In this document: positions 1 to 5,803 of the stretch, one piece after another
Numbering within the stretch: position 1 is the first letter of the stretch
How the letters are laid out: every line of letters starts with the position of its first letter
Assembly (NCBI GenBank): GCA_023436825.1
Contig: JAEZHS010000203.1
Span: forward strand, 1 to 7,417
Length of the DNA stretch: 7,417 bases
From: Pseudomonadota bacterium
GTDB taxonomy: Bacteria; Pseudomonadota; Alphaproteobacteria; Reyranellales; Reyranellaceae
Reading direction: 5' to 3'
Notes under the pieces: generated by a model
Databases searched by the model: none
The model's input: only the letters and a program-made list of their open reading frames with translations
What the model was told of the DNA's origin: nothing
Position numbers and translations under genes: made by a program

Positions 1-271
1 CGAGCGCCGGCCACACCGTCGAGCGCAGATGCTCGCGCCGCGCCGCGAAGTGCAGCAGCGCCTCGGTGGTGCCGTCCCAACGCTCGACCGGACCTTCGAC
101 CAGGAGCTTGCGGATCATCTCCGCTCCCGGCGAGCCGCCGGGCTCGCGCGTCGTGATGACGCGATGGCCGCGCCTTTCGAGCCACGCGCCGAGCCTGGCG
201 ATCTGGGTCGACTTGCCTGCTCCTTCGCCGCCTTCGAGGGTGATGAAGCGCCCGGCGGCGCGCTCCGTCAC
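1..271 (-). CDS. tmk: Thymidylate kinase, N-terminal 90 residues (runs off the left edge)
   Basis: Thymidylate kinase phosphorylates dTMP to dTDP with ATP in the cytoplasm, for dTTP synthesis. The visible N-terminus begins MTERAAGRFITLEGGEGAGK: the P-loop GGEGAGKST lies at about residues 14-22. It is followed by TREPGGSPGAE near residues 43-53, the family's dTMP-binding DR/TRE-PGG segment. The start is a GTG at 271-269 that shares the bases GTGA with the TGA stop of the carboxypeptidase gene. No strong Shine-Dalgarno sequence precedes it, so translation is probably coupled to the upstream gene. The rest of the protein, including the lid region, lies outside the window. The carboxypeptidase-tmk order is commonly seen in alphaproteobacteria. 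Identification is firm; only the extent is unknown. Confidence 0.95.
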   Translation of the reverse strand, partial: MTERAAGRFITLEGGEGAGKSTQIARLGAWLERRGHRVITTREPGGSPGAEMIRKLLVEGPVERWDGTTEALLHFAARREHLRSTVWPAL

Positions 272-1557
272 GAGAGCCAGCCGAACAGGTAGTGACGGAC
301 CATGGTGGTGACGCGGCTGAACACGCCTTGGCGCTCCACATCGGCGCCGGCTTCCAACGGATACTCGACGACGCGGTTGTCGGGCAGCGTGACCACGGCC
401 GTTCCGAGCTTGGTGCCCTTGGCGATGGGAGCCGCAATCGGCCCGTCGAAGCGCGCGATCACCCGCGGCGCTGCCGTCTGTCCGGCGGGCCCGGTGATCT
501 GCACCGGCTTCGCCACGACCAACGGCACCTTGTCCATCGAGCCCAGCCACACCGGCGCCTCGGCGACGGTATCGCCGGCGCGGAACACCGTGGTGTTGGT
601 CGACTCGCGGAACCCCCACTCCATCAACCGCGCCGTCTCCTGTGCGCGCTCCGCCATCGAGGTCATGCCGTTCACGACCATGATGAGCCGCCGGCCGTCG
701 CGGATCGCCGAAGTCGACTGGCCGTAACCGCCCTCCTCGGTATGGCCGGTCTTCAGCCCGTCGGTGCCCGGCACCGTCTTGAGCAGCCGGTTGCGGTTGT
801 CCTGCTTGATGTTGTTGTAGGTCCAGTTCGTCTCCGAATAGTAGCGATAGAGCTTCGGGAAATCCTCGATGGTGCGCCATGACAGCACGGCGAGATCTCG
901 CGCCGTCGTCCACTGGCCGTCCGCCGGCCAGCCCGAGGCGTTCTTGAACACGGTGCCGGTCATGCCGAGCTCGCGCGCCTTGGCGGTCATGCGCTCGGCG
1001 AAGCTGTCCTCGTTGCCCGACAGGCCTTCGGCGATGACCACGCAGGCGTCGTTGCCCGACAGCACGATCATGCCCTTGATCAGGTCCTCGACCGAGACCT
1101 CGCTGCCCAGCTCGACGAACATGCGGGAGCCGCCCATGTTGCGCGCCCGCTCGCTGACGCGGAACTGCGTGTCGAGCTTCAGGCGCCCGGCATTGATCTC
1201 CTCGAAGACGATGTAGATCGTCATCATCTTCGCCATCGACGACGGATGCATCGGCTTGTCGGCATCCTTGAACAGCAGCACCGTCGAGGTCTGCGGATCG
1301 ACCATGAAGGCCTGCTTGGCGAGCGTGCCGATGCCGACCTGCGAGGGCGGCAGCGCCTCGGTCTTGGCGGCGATCGACGCCGCGCTGGGCTTGGTCGGCG
1401 TGGTGGCCGTGCGCGGCTTGGCCGGCGGCTTCTGCTGCTGGTTCTGCCGCTTGGGCGGCTGCTCGCTTTGCGCCACGGCGACAAGCGGTGCGCCAGCCAG
1501 GCTGGCCGCAACCAGGATCGCCGTCAGGGGGCGCAGGAGATCATTCAGACACGACAC
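268..1557 (-). CDS. D-alanyl-D-alanine carboxypeptidase, PBP5/6 (S11) family
   Basis: A periplasmic serine peptidase that removes the terminal D-Ala from peptidoglycan pentapeptides and so limits cross-linking. All three penicillin-binding motifs are present (429-residue numbering): SMAK at 107-110 with nucleophile Ser107 and Lys110, SGN at 167-169, and KTG at 269-271. The N-terminus is a Sec signal peptide with probable cleavage after AVA at 27-29. A Gln/Pro/Lys-rich linker of about 35 residues follows. The last ~100 residues fit the beta-rich PBP5 C-terminal domain, ending in an amphipathic tail (VRHYLFGWLS) that probably anchors it to the membrane. I chose GTG at 1557 because GGAG (1567-1564) sits six bases upstream; an in-frame ATG at 1569 lacks a clear ribosome site. 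With GTG the gene overlaps the end of rlpA by 17 bases. It could be called dacC or dacA; sequence alone does not decide. Confidence 0.93.
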   Translation of the reverse strand: MSCLNDLLRPLTAILVAASLAGAPLVAVAQSEQPPKRQNQQQKPPAKPRTATTPTKPSAASIAAKTEALPPSQVGIGTLAKQAFMVDPQTSTVLLFKDADKPMHPSSMAKMMTIYIVFEEINAGRLKLDTQFRVSERARNMGGSRMFVELGSEVSVEDLIKGMIVLSGNDACVVIAEGLSGNEDSFAERMTAKARELGMTGTVFKNASGWPADGQWTTARDLAVLSWRTIEDFPKLYRYYSETNWTYNNIKQDNRNRLLKTVPGTDGLKTGHTEEGGYGQSTSAIRDGRRLIMVVNGMTSMAERAQETARLMEWGFRESTNTTVFRAGDTVAEAPVWLGSMDKVPLVVAKPVQITGPAGQTAAPRVIARFDGPIAAPIAKGTKLGTAVVTLPDNRVVEYPLEAGADVERQGVFSRVTTMVRHYLFGWLS

Positions 1558-2638
1558 GGGCGTCTCCATAGCCAGATCGCTTCAGCCTGTCCGCGACGAT
1601 GCCGGCGGCATCCGCGGTCGTATAGGGCCCCAGGCGCACCCGCCAGACGTCGCGTCCGCCGGCCGATGCCTGGGAGACTTCGGACGTGCCGTAGCTGCGC
1701 ACCGCGCCGCGCTGGCGCTCGGCATTCTCCATCGTCGAGAAGGCCCCTGTCTGCACATAGAAGCCGCTGCCGGCAAGCGCAGATGTCGATGCCGGAACCG
1801 GCGCAGCTCCGGAGGCCAGCGAGGCCACGGTCAGCCCGCCGCCCCTGCCGCCATGGGCGACCGGCGTCTCCACCGACGGCGGCTGCGGCGTCGTCGGCCA
1901 CACCGGCTGCGGCTGCGGAGCGGGCTGTGGCGGCACGACGACCGGCTGCGGCTGGGGCGGAATGACCACTGCACCGGGTGGCGGCGCGGCTGCCACCGTC
2001 GCTGCAGGCGCCGTGCGCTGACCGGAGGAGACCTGCGCCACGGCCGCGTTCTGCTCGGCCGGCCCACCACCAGAGATCGCGACGTCGCGCACCGCCATGC
2101 TCTCCGCCGGGAGCTGGTCGATGCGCACCCGGGCCGTGCCGTTTCTGACGATGTCGAGCTCCTGCGCCGCCGTGCGTGACAGGTCGATGATGCGGCTGCG
2201 GGCGAACGGGCCGCGGTCGTTGATTCGCACGACCGTGCTCATGCCGTTGTCGAGATTAGTGACGCGCACGATGGCGGGCATCTGCAGCGTCCGGTGCGCC
2301 GCTGTGCGCTCGCTCTGGTCGTAGCGCTCGCCGTTGGCCGTCGATTTGCCGTGGAAGCCCGGTCCGTACCACGAGGCGACGCCGGTTTCAGTCCGGTTGA
2401 ATTCTTCCTGGGGCGTGTAGGTCACGCCGTCGATCTTGTAAGGCGCGCCGATCTTGTAGCTGCCGCGCTGGGCTGCGCCGGCCCCGCTGCCGCCCCCTCG
2501 GCTCGATGAGCCGCAGGCGCTGAGAAAGCCGGCCAGGCTGCCCATCAACAGCAGCGTTCCCAGGACACGAACGGCCGGCATCGGACGAATACGCGGGCTG
2601 ACTACAGATAGGGGCATGGCTGCCGGATCATACATCAT
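1541..2638 (-). CDS. rlpA: Septal ring lytic transglycosylase RlpA, lipoprotein with SPOR domain
   Basis: RlpA-family proteins bind peptidoglycan at the division septum; the Pseudomonas aeruginosa enzyme cleaves glycan strands lacking stem peptides. Order of parts (365 residues): a signal peptide ending in lipobox LSAC with lipidated Cys42; a double-psi beta-barrel domain at about 84-176; a long Pro/Gln-rich linker at about 215-255; and a SPOR domain at about 291-364 starting GFYVQTGAFSTMENAE. The barrel has the family hallmarks ASWYGPGFHGK, TANGE, TAAH and NDRGPF. His115 and Asp141 are spaced 26 residues apart, like the catalytic pair His131/Asp157 reported for P. aeruginosa RlpA, so it is probably active. 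The start is uncertain: tandem ATGs at 2638 and 2635 lack a ribosome site, and ATGs at 2617 or 2581 would give a more usual signal-peptide length. It lies 36 bases after the lytic transglycosylase and overlaps the carboxypeptidase start. Confidence 0.94.
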   Translation of the reverse strand: MMYDPAAMPLSVVSPRIRPMPAVRVLGTLLLMGSLAGFLSACGSSSRGGGSGAGAAQRGSYKIGAPYKIDGVTYTPQEEFNRTETGVASWYGPGFHGKSTANGERYDQSERTAAHRTLQMPAIVRVTNLDNGMSTVVRINDRGPFARSRIIDLSRTAAQELDIVRNGTARVRIDQLPAESMAVRDVAISGGGPAEQNAAVAQVSSGQRTAPAATVAAAPPPGAVVIPPQPQPVVVPPQPAPQPQPVWPTTPQPPSVETPVAHGGRGGGLTVASLASGAAPVPASTSALAGSGFYVQTGAFSTMENAERQRGAVRSYGTSEVSQASAGGRDVWRVRLGPYTTADAAGIVADRLKRSGYGDARVVSE

Positions 2639-2674
2639 CTTGAGGGGATCGGGCAGTCACCTTGCTGTCAGCGC

Positions 2675-3547
2675 TCATCGGGCGATCTTGTCGGACAGAA
2701 GCCCGACCGCGAGCGCGAAGAAATCCGACTGGTTCCAGCGCAGGATGGCCTGGAAATTAGCCGTCGTGAGGAAGGTTGGGCCGCCCGCCCCGCCCGGCCG
2801 GACGATGCGCTGACCCTGGCCGGCGACAGATCCGGCCGGCACTTCCTGGCCCCATGACAGGCCGGGCTTCCAGCCGACGCGCCGCAAATAGTTCGTTATC
2901 GAAGCGAAGACGTCGGCCTTGTTGGTCCAGATATCCATGCGGCCGTCGCCGTCGCCATCGGCTGCGTAGGCAAGGAAGCTGGTCGGGATGAACTGGCACT
3001 GTCCCATCGCGCCCGCCCACGAGCCTTTCATGGCGTCGAAGCTGACATGCCCCTGGGCCAGGATCTTCAGCGCGGCAATGAGCTGCTGGCGGAAGAACTG
3101 GGCGCGGAAGTTGTTGTAGACCAGGGTGGCCAGGGCATCGATGACCTCGAAGTCGCCGAGCCGAGTGCCGTAGTTGCTCTCGATGCCCCACAGCGCGACC
3201 ACGGTCGACTCGGGGATGCCGGCGGGTCCAGCGAAGCGGCTGACCAGTGCCCGGTTCTCGGCCAGCCGCGCGCGCCCGTTCTTCACGCGCTCGTCCGACA
3301 CCACGATCTCGAGATAGCGGTCGAACGTCATTTTGAACTCGGGCTGATTGCGCGCGAGTTCCATCACCCGCGGGATCTCCTGGACCTTGCCCAGGGCCAT
3401 GTCGAGCGTGCCCGCGTCGACACCTGCCTTCAGCGCCTCGGCGCGGATGCCGCGCAGGAAGGCGTCGAACTTTGGATCGCCGCTTTGTGCCAGAGCCGTG
3501 GCCGGGGAGAGAGCCAGGGCGGTACAGAGGAGACGTCGGCTTATCAT
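2675..3547 (-). CDS. Lytic murein transglycosylase, MltB family
   Basis: A periplasmic enzyme that cleaves the MurNAc-GlcNAc bond, leaving 1,6-anhydro-MurNAc ends. From ATG 3547 it is 290 residues: signal peptide MISRRLLCTALALSPATALA with cleavage after Ala20, then the MltB-type catalytic domain. The catalytic glutamate is Glu123 in LWGIESNYG, followed by the conserved VIDALATLVYNN. The signature GSWAGAMGQCQFIPTS spans about 175-190, and an EF-hand-like DGDGDGRMDIW follows at about 197-207. No peptidoglycan-binding domain is fused. The linker between WGQEV and GGPTFLTTANF is only about 25 residues, which looks shorter than in the homologues I remember, where an LAEW-type segment intervenes. 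The frame is open back to 3628, but signal-peptide placement and a possible promoter at 3613-3584 favour the ATG at 3547. It is the first gene of the envelope operon. Confidence 0.92.
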   Translation of the reverse strand: MISRRLLCTALALSPATALAQSGDPKFDAFLRGIRAEALKAGVDAGTLDMALGKVQEIPRVMELARNQPEFKMTFDRYLEIVVSDERVKNGRARLAENRALVSRFAGPAGIPESTVVALWGIESNYGTRLGDFEVIDALATLVYNNFRAQFFRQQLIAALKILAQGHVSFDAMKGSWAGAMGQCQFIPTSFLAYAADGDGDGRMDIWTNKADVFASITNYLRRVGWKPGLSWGQEVPAGSVAGQGQRIVRPGGAGGPTFLTTANFQAILRWNQSDFFALAVGLLSDKIAR

Positions 3548-3583
3548 GATGTTGGCCCACCGGTTGAAGCGAGCGGATGAAGA

Positions 3584-3613
3584 ACGATAGCGAAGTAACT
3601 GGGGACCTTGCAA
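3584..3613 (-). promoter_or_regulatory. Possible sigma-70-type promoter of the envelope operon
   Basis: On the minus strand, TTGCAA (3613-3608) is followed after 18 bases by TATCGT (3589-3584), a weak match to -35/-10 boxes. Transcription would start near 3577, about 30 bases before the lytic transglycosylase ATG at 3547. This is a hand-made match with two substitutions in each box, so it is only a candidate. Confidence 0.25.
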
Positions 3614-3677
3614 TATTTGTGACGACACTCCAGCGCGCTGGCGGTCCCTCCCCTATCACCCGTCGCCTTGGGCGGAC

Positions 3678-3703
3678 TACAATCCGCGTGAACTGCCGAG
3701 GAG
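3678..3703 (+). promoter_or_regulatory. -10-like box and ribosome binding site of the cysteine-rich pseudogene
   Basis: TACAAT at 3678-3683 resembles a -10 box; no good -35 lies at the expected distance. GAGGAG at 3698-3703 is a strong Shine-Dalgarno sequence seven bases before a TTG at 3711, which is in frame with the signal peptide beginning at ATG 3744. The ribosome site therefore suggests that TTG 3711 was the original start, or that the site now serves nothing useful. Confidence 0.35.
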
Positions 3704-3710
3704 ATCAGGC

Positions 3711-4167
3711 TTGGCGCAACGGTGTCTCACAGGTGCCGCGCCGATGATCTCACTGCTGGTGCTGTTCCTCCTGCCGTTCACGGCGCCGGCGATGGCGTAG
3801 GACGGCCGGGTCGATTGCGGCAACGGCTTCCACTGTCCCAAGGGCAACGCCTGCCTGCTCGGCGGATTCCGCGGCGTCGAGATCGACGCCCTGCCGGGCA
3901 GCATTCCGTCGGCGACGAGGCCGGGCTTCTTCTGTGCACCGGGTGGCGGCTGCGCCGGCGGGCCGCCGCCGACCGGCCCGGCGTGCGGCACCATGCGCTG
4001 CGCCGAGGGGCGGATCTGCTCGAGCCGCAACACCTGCCTCAATCCCGAAATATTTCCATGACTGCGGAAACGGCACGATCTGCACCAAAGGCGGGGCTTG
4101 CGAGCAAGGCGGCGGCTGCGTGCTCGTGGCACCGGAGCGCACGCGCCAGCAGGCGAATTCCCGTTGA
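3711..4167 (+). pseudogene. Secreted cysteine-rich repeat protein, broken by a stop codon and a frameshift
   Basis: No intact gene spans this stretch, but the pieces read as one protein. From ATG 3744 comes a signal peptide MISLLVLFLLPFTAPAMA, then TAG at 3798-3800 exactly where a Gln (CAG) after AMA would be expected. The same frame continues DGRVDCGNGFHCPKGNAC and so on to TGA at 4059. Moving by one base at the AAA of 4048-4050 restores the reading: YFHDCGNGTICTKGGAC, ending at TGA 4165-4167. Three related units appear: CGNGFHCPKGNAC (3816-3854), CGTMRCAEGRIC (3984-4019) and CGNGTICTKGGAC (4063-4101), separated by Gly/Pro-rich stretches. Repaired length is about 140 residues from the ATG, or 151 from TTG 3711. 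Similar small exported Cys-rich proteins of unknown function occur in alphaproteobacteria, as far as I remember; the likely role is disulfide-stabilised structure or binding, which I cannot specify. One lesion could be an error, but two suggest real decay. Confidence 0.72.
3816..4101 (+). repeat. Three CGxGxxCxxGxxC-type coding repeats
   Basis: Within the cysteine-rich pseudogene, units at 3816-3854, 3984-4019 and 4063-4101 encode the pattern C-x(4,5)-C-x5-C with conserved CG at the start and a Gly in the second interval. Units 1 and 3 are closest (CGNG..C.KG..C). The third unit lies in the shifted frame, which is the main evidence that the downstream frame belongs to the same gene. Confidence 0.65.
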
Positions 4168-4205
4168 TGGGGAGGCAAGACCGGCGGGTCGGTGCCAATT
4201 CGGCT

Positions 4206-4233
4206 TTCGTTGGCGGCACGACTTCGCTAAAAG
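4206..4233 (+). promoter_or_regulatory. Possible tRNA promoter
   Basis: TTCGTT (4206-4211) and TAAAAG (4228-4233) are 16 bases apart and are followed by a GC-rich stretch GCCCGCC, like the discriminator of stable-RNA promoters. Transcription would begin near 4241, about ten bases before the tRNA. The boxes are weak. Confidence 0.3.
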
Positions 4234-4251
4234 GCCCGCCACTCTTGCATT

Positions 4252-4341
4252 GGATGGGTGGCCGAGTGGTTTAAGGCACCGGTCTTGAAAACCGGCGTGG
4301 GTTCACGCTCACCGTGGGTTCGAATCCCACCCCATCCGCCA
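4252..4341 (+). tRNA. tRNA-Ser (anticodon TGA)
   Basis: The acceptor stem GGATGGG pairs with CCCATCC, followed by discriminator G and an encoded CCA (4339-4341). The D-loop region GGCCGAGTGGTTTAAGGC is typical of serine tRNAs. The anticodon stem CCGGT/ACCGG (4279-4283/4291-4295) encloses the loop CTTGAAA with anticodon TGA at 4286-4288, reading UCA and probably other UCN codons. A long variable arm, as expected for class II tRNA-Ser, precedes the T arm GTGGG-TTCGAAT-CCCAC. It is 90 bases with CCA and appears intact. It stands alone between the broken cysteine-rich gene and the accessory stretch; tRNA 3' ends are common integration sites, but I see no second copy of its 3' end in the window. 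Confidence 0.97.
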
Positions 4342-4350
4342 ATTTAGTCT

Positions 4351-4378
4351 GAAAAGGCCCCATTTTATGGGCCTTTTC
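4351..4378 (+). terminator. Rho-independent terminator of the tRNA
   Basis: A perfect 10-bp inverted repeat, GAAAAGGCCC (4351-4360) and GGGCCTTTTC (4369-4378), encloses an 8-base loop starting nine bases after the tRNA CCA. The 3' arm supplies the T-run. The A-rich 5' arm mirrors it, so it may also work for minus-strand transcription arriving from the 134-codon region to the right. Confidence 0.85.
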
Positions 4379-4414
4379 ATAAAACTGACCTCATCTACCC
4401 ACCACCCGGAGCTG

Positions 4415-4572
4415 CCTTAGGGTCGGAAGCGCGCCCTACAAGCCCGTGGCGTTCGCACCCCGCGTGGCAATGCCGAGTGGAGCCCCCATGCAGGTCTCCC
4501 GGCTTCTGGCTGACTGATAACGTTATCAGTGACGCAGGGTGCGCCGGGCAACTATGGCGCCACCTTAGGGTC
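4415..4572. repeat. 10-bp direct repeat CCTTAGGGTC
   Basis: CCTTAGGGTC occurs at 4415-4424 and again at 4563-4572, bracketing the otherwise empty 4380-4574 stretch. Ten identical bases 148 apart is slightly unusual, but no mobile-element ends accompany them. Confidence 0.3.
4513..4530. promoter_or_regulatory. Perfect 18-bp palindrome, LacI-family-operator-like
   Basis: ACTGATAACGTTATCAGT is its own reverse complement over 18 bases, with a central CG. LacI/GalR-family repressors typically bind such uninterrupted palindromes with a central CpG. With no loop and no T-run it is not a terminator. It lies in the 4379-4574 non-coding stretch, where both adjacent genes end or point away: tRNA to the left on plus, a 121-residue gene ending at 4575 on minus. 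I see no promoter or regulated gene next to it. Apart from this and the short direct repeat, I see nothing else in that stretch. Confidence 0.5.
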
Positions 4573-4574
4573 TT

Positions 4575-4940
4575 TTATGGCCTGTACTCGGGCCAGCCCG
4601 CATAGAGCGGATGGGCGTTGATGGCCGCCAACAGGTCATCATCGCCCATGGCGTAAATGGGCTTCAGGCTGGCAAAGGGCGAGCCCTCGGGGGCGGTACC
4701 GTGAATCACGCGAGCCCTACCTTCCGCCATCTGGCGCCAGAGACGCCGAGACGCCGCGGACGCATCGGATTCAAGGGCCGGTAGTTGCTCGCCTGGTGAT
4801 TCGCCAGCATGGCCGGCCGCAGTCCATGCCGCCCGCCTAGCCTCGTGGTCTTGCTCGCCCTGCTGGATGGTGTCTCCGATGCTCGTCTGTTCGTCGGCGT
4901 CCAAACGGTCGAGGCGGCGGTTGATGCTGTAGAGGTTCAT
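4575..4940 (-). CDS. Unknown 121-residue protein, coupled to the DUF5681-type gene
   Basis: I do not recognise this protein. It begins MNLYSINRRLDRLDADEQTS and has an acidic, Glu/Asp- and Ala-rich middle likely to be helical (residues ~5-75). It ends in a conserved-looking tail: PIYAMGDDDLLAAINAHPL, then YAGWPEYRP. No signal peptide or membrane segment is visible, so it is probably cytoplasmic. I chose ATG 4940 because it overlaps by one base (TGATG) a TGA at 4942-4940 that closes the probable original frame of the upstream gene; the frame is open further to 4979 but without support. The stop is TAA at 4577-4575. The pairing with a DUF5681-type gene suggests a phage- or accessory-derived two-gene unit; function cannot be inferred. 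Confidence 0.7.
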   Translation of the reverse strand: MNLYSINRRLDRLDADEQTSIGDTIQQGEQDHEARRAAWTAAGHAGESPGEQLPALESDASAASRRLWRQMAEGRARVIHGTAPEGSPFASLKPIYAMGDDDLLAAINAHPLYAGWPEYRP

Positions 4941-5481
4941 CACGCCAGATCCGCTTGGTGAGCGTCGAGCCAGTCCCATCGCTCATTTCTGGGCATTGCC
5001 CAATATGCGGCGTAGTCGATGACGCCCTGCGCTTCAAGGCCTCAATGCGGGCCAGTACGTCGGTGGTCTCAATCGCCTTGCGCTTGGCATCAAGGAAGGC
5101 GGCAACGGCCTCGCCTTCCTCAGGGGACAAGTCACCAACGGCAACGGAATCAGCAATCGCGCCCAACGCCCTGACGATGTCGGCTGCCGTCTCAACCTTC
5201 GGCAATTCGATCGACACGGGCCGACCGCGGCGAGCTGGCCAGGCTCGCCCTAGAATGAACTCCGCAGCCCGCTGGTCGCCTTCCTTCGCCTTCTCGATCT
5301 GCTTCCGCAGGATGCCTTCAGCGTCGCCCTCGGCCATTTCATCCAGCGCCAACGTCGCCTTGTTCCGACTGCCCGCAGGTCGACCAGGACCGCCTGGGTT
5401 GCCCGGCTGAAACCGGCCGCGAGTCCGGGCATCGTCCGTTTTTTGCCCGTTATTGCGCGGAGGCTTCTTGTGTCCGCTCAT
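4837..5481 (-). CDS. DUF5681-type protein with a probable 3' frameshift
   Basis: The N-terminus carries RGRFQPGNPGGPGRPAGSRN (from ATG 5481, residues ~21-40), the Gly/Pro/Arg-rich segment that marks DUF5681 proteins. These occur in alphaproteobacterial accessory and phage-related regions; their function is unknown to me. A helical part follows (DEMAEGDAEGILRKQIEKAK, then GDQRAAEFILGRAWPARRGR), then ETAADIVRALGAIADSVAVG and SPEEGEAVAAFLDAKRKAIE. The family pattern holds to ARIEALK near residue 150, coded at about 5041-5035. Beyond that the open frame reads Pro/Arg/His-rich and looks like an antisense shadow. Restoring one base in the CC at 5039-5038 instead gives ALEAQGVIDYAAYWAMPRNE and a stop at 4942-4940 that touches the next ATG. 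The likely original gene is therefore 4940-5481, about 180 residues. A GTG at 5493 is an alternative start; neither has a strong ribosome site. Confidence 0.75.
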   Translation of the reverse strand: MSGHKKPPRNNGQKTDDARTRGRFQPGNPGGPGRPAGSRNKATLALDEMAEGDAEGILRKQIEKAKEGDQRAAEFILGRAWPARRGRPVSIELPKVETAADIVRALGAIADSVAVGDLSPEEGEAVAAFLDAKRKAIETTDVLARIEALKRRASSTTPHIGQCPEMSDGTGSTLTKRIWRDEPLQHQPPPRPFGRRRTDEHRRHHPAGRARPRG

Positions 5482-5549
5482 ATATCCCGACACATCCCGC
5501 GACTAGTGCGTATGTGGCGGTGCTGGGCGTGCGAAGGGCGTTGCGTCTC

Positions 5550-5576
5550 ATGATGCTACACAAATTGTAGCATCAT
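5550..5576. promoter_or_regulatory. 11-bp perfect inverted repeat, operator or terminator
   Basis: ATGATGCTACA (5550-5560) and TGTAGCATCAT (5566-5576) are exact reverse complements around CAAAT. The right arm overlaps the TGA of the small membrane-protein gene (5575-5573), and the DUF5681-type gene starts about 70 bases further along. The stem is AT-rich without a T-run on the minus strand, so it is a poor classical terminator. On the minus strand it contains TACAAT (5569-5564), a good -10 box, although the -35 region is weak. An operator over the promoter of the DUF5681 pair is thus at least as likely as a terminator. Confidence 0.5.
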
Positions 5577-5803
5577 TTCTCATTACCGGAAAACGAGGCC
5601 GCCTGGTCCCTGGCTCTGCGGCCGATGAAAATCCCGGCCAGCAGTAGCGCCGCCCCTGGGGACACAAGTATGCCAAGTGGAAGGAGCAGAGGCCCGATCC
5701 GCACCTGTCCGTGGAGTGACACGGCCACGGCGAATGCCCCAAGCGCGCTAGAGATGACAAGCGTCAGCCAGCCTATACCGACGTTCTTCAGAATCTCGCC
5801 CAT
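5573..5803 (-). CDS. Small two-helix membrane protein, unknown function
   Basis: I do not recognise the family. From ATG 5803 it is 76 residues, beginning MGEILKNVGIGWLTLVISSA. There are two hydrophobic segments at about 10-30 and 37-61. A polar hinge (SLHGQVRIG) separates them, and the tail GRRARDQAASFSGNEK is basic then polar. Positive-inside reasoning puts the basic C-terminal tail in the cytoplasm. The start is supported by a purine-rich GGGAATGGTGGT just upstream; the longer open frame to 5956 has an Arg/His-rich N-terminus that looks non-coding. It follows the three-helix protein gene after about 190 bases, so it may be a separate transcript. Confidence 0.6.
   Translation of the reverse strand: MGEILKNVGIGWLTLVISSALGAFAVAVSLHGQVRIGPLLLPLGILVSPGAALLLAGIFIGRRARDQAASFSGNEK

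Noticed and set aside
1246..2179. Long plus-strand open frames opposite the carboxypeptidase and rlpA genes
   Set aside because: They are Arg/Ala/Gly-rich antisense readings of two well-identified minus-strand genes in GC-rich DNA, with no domains or ribosome sites.
3677..4219. Minus-strand open frame of 180 codons
   Set aside because: Pro/Arg/Cys-rich and antisense to the cysteine-rich pseudogene, whose signal peptide and repeats explain the region better.
4415..4572. CCTTAGGGTC repeats as mobile-element target duplications
   Set aside because: No terminal inverted repeats or transposase lie between them, and the span is only about 150 bases.
4955..5410. Plus-strand open frame of 151 codons
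   Set aside because: Antisense shadow of the DUF5681-type gene; it has the Ser/Arg/Pro bias of an off-frame reading and no ribosome site.
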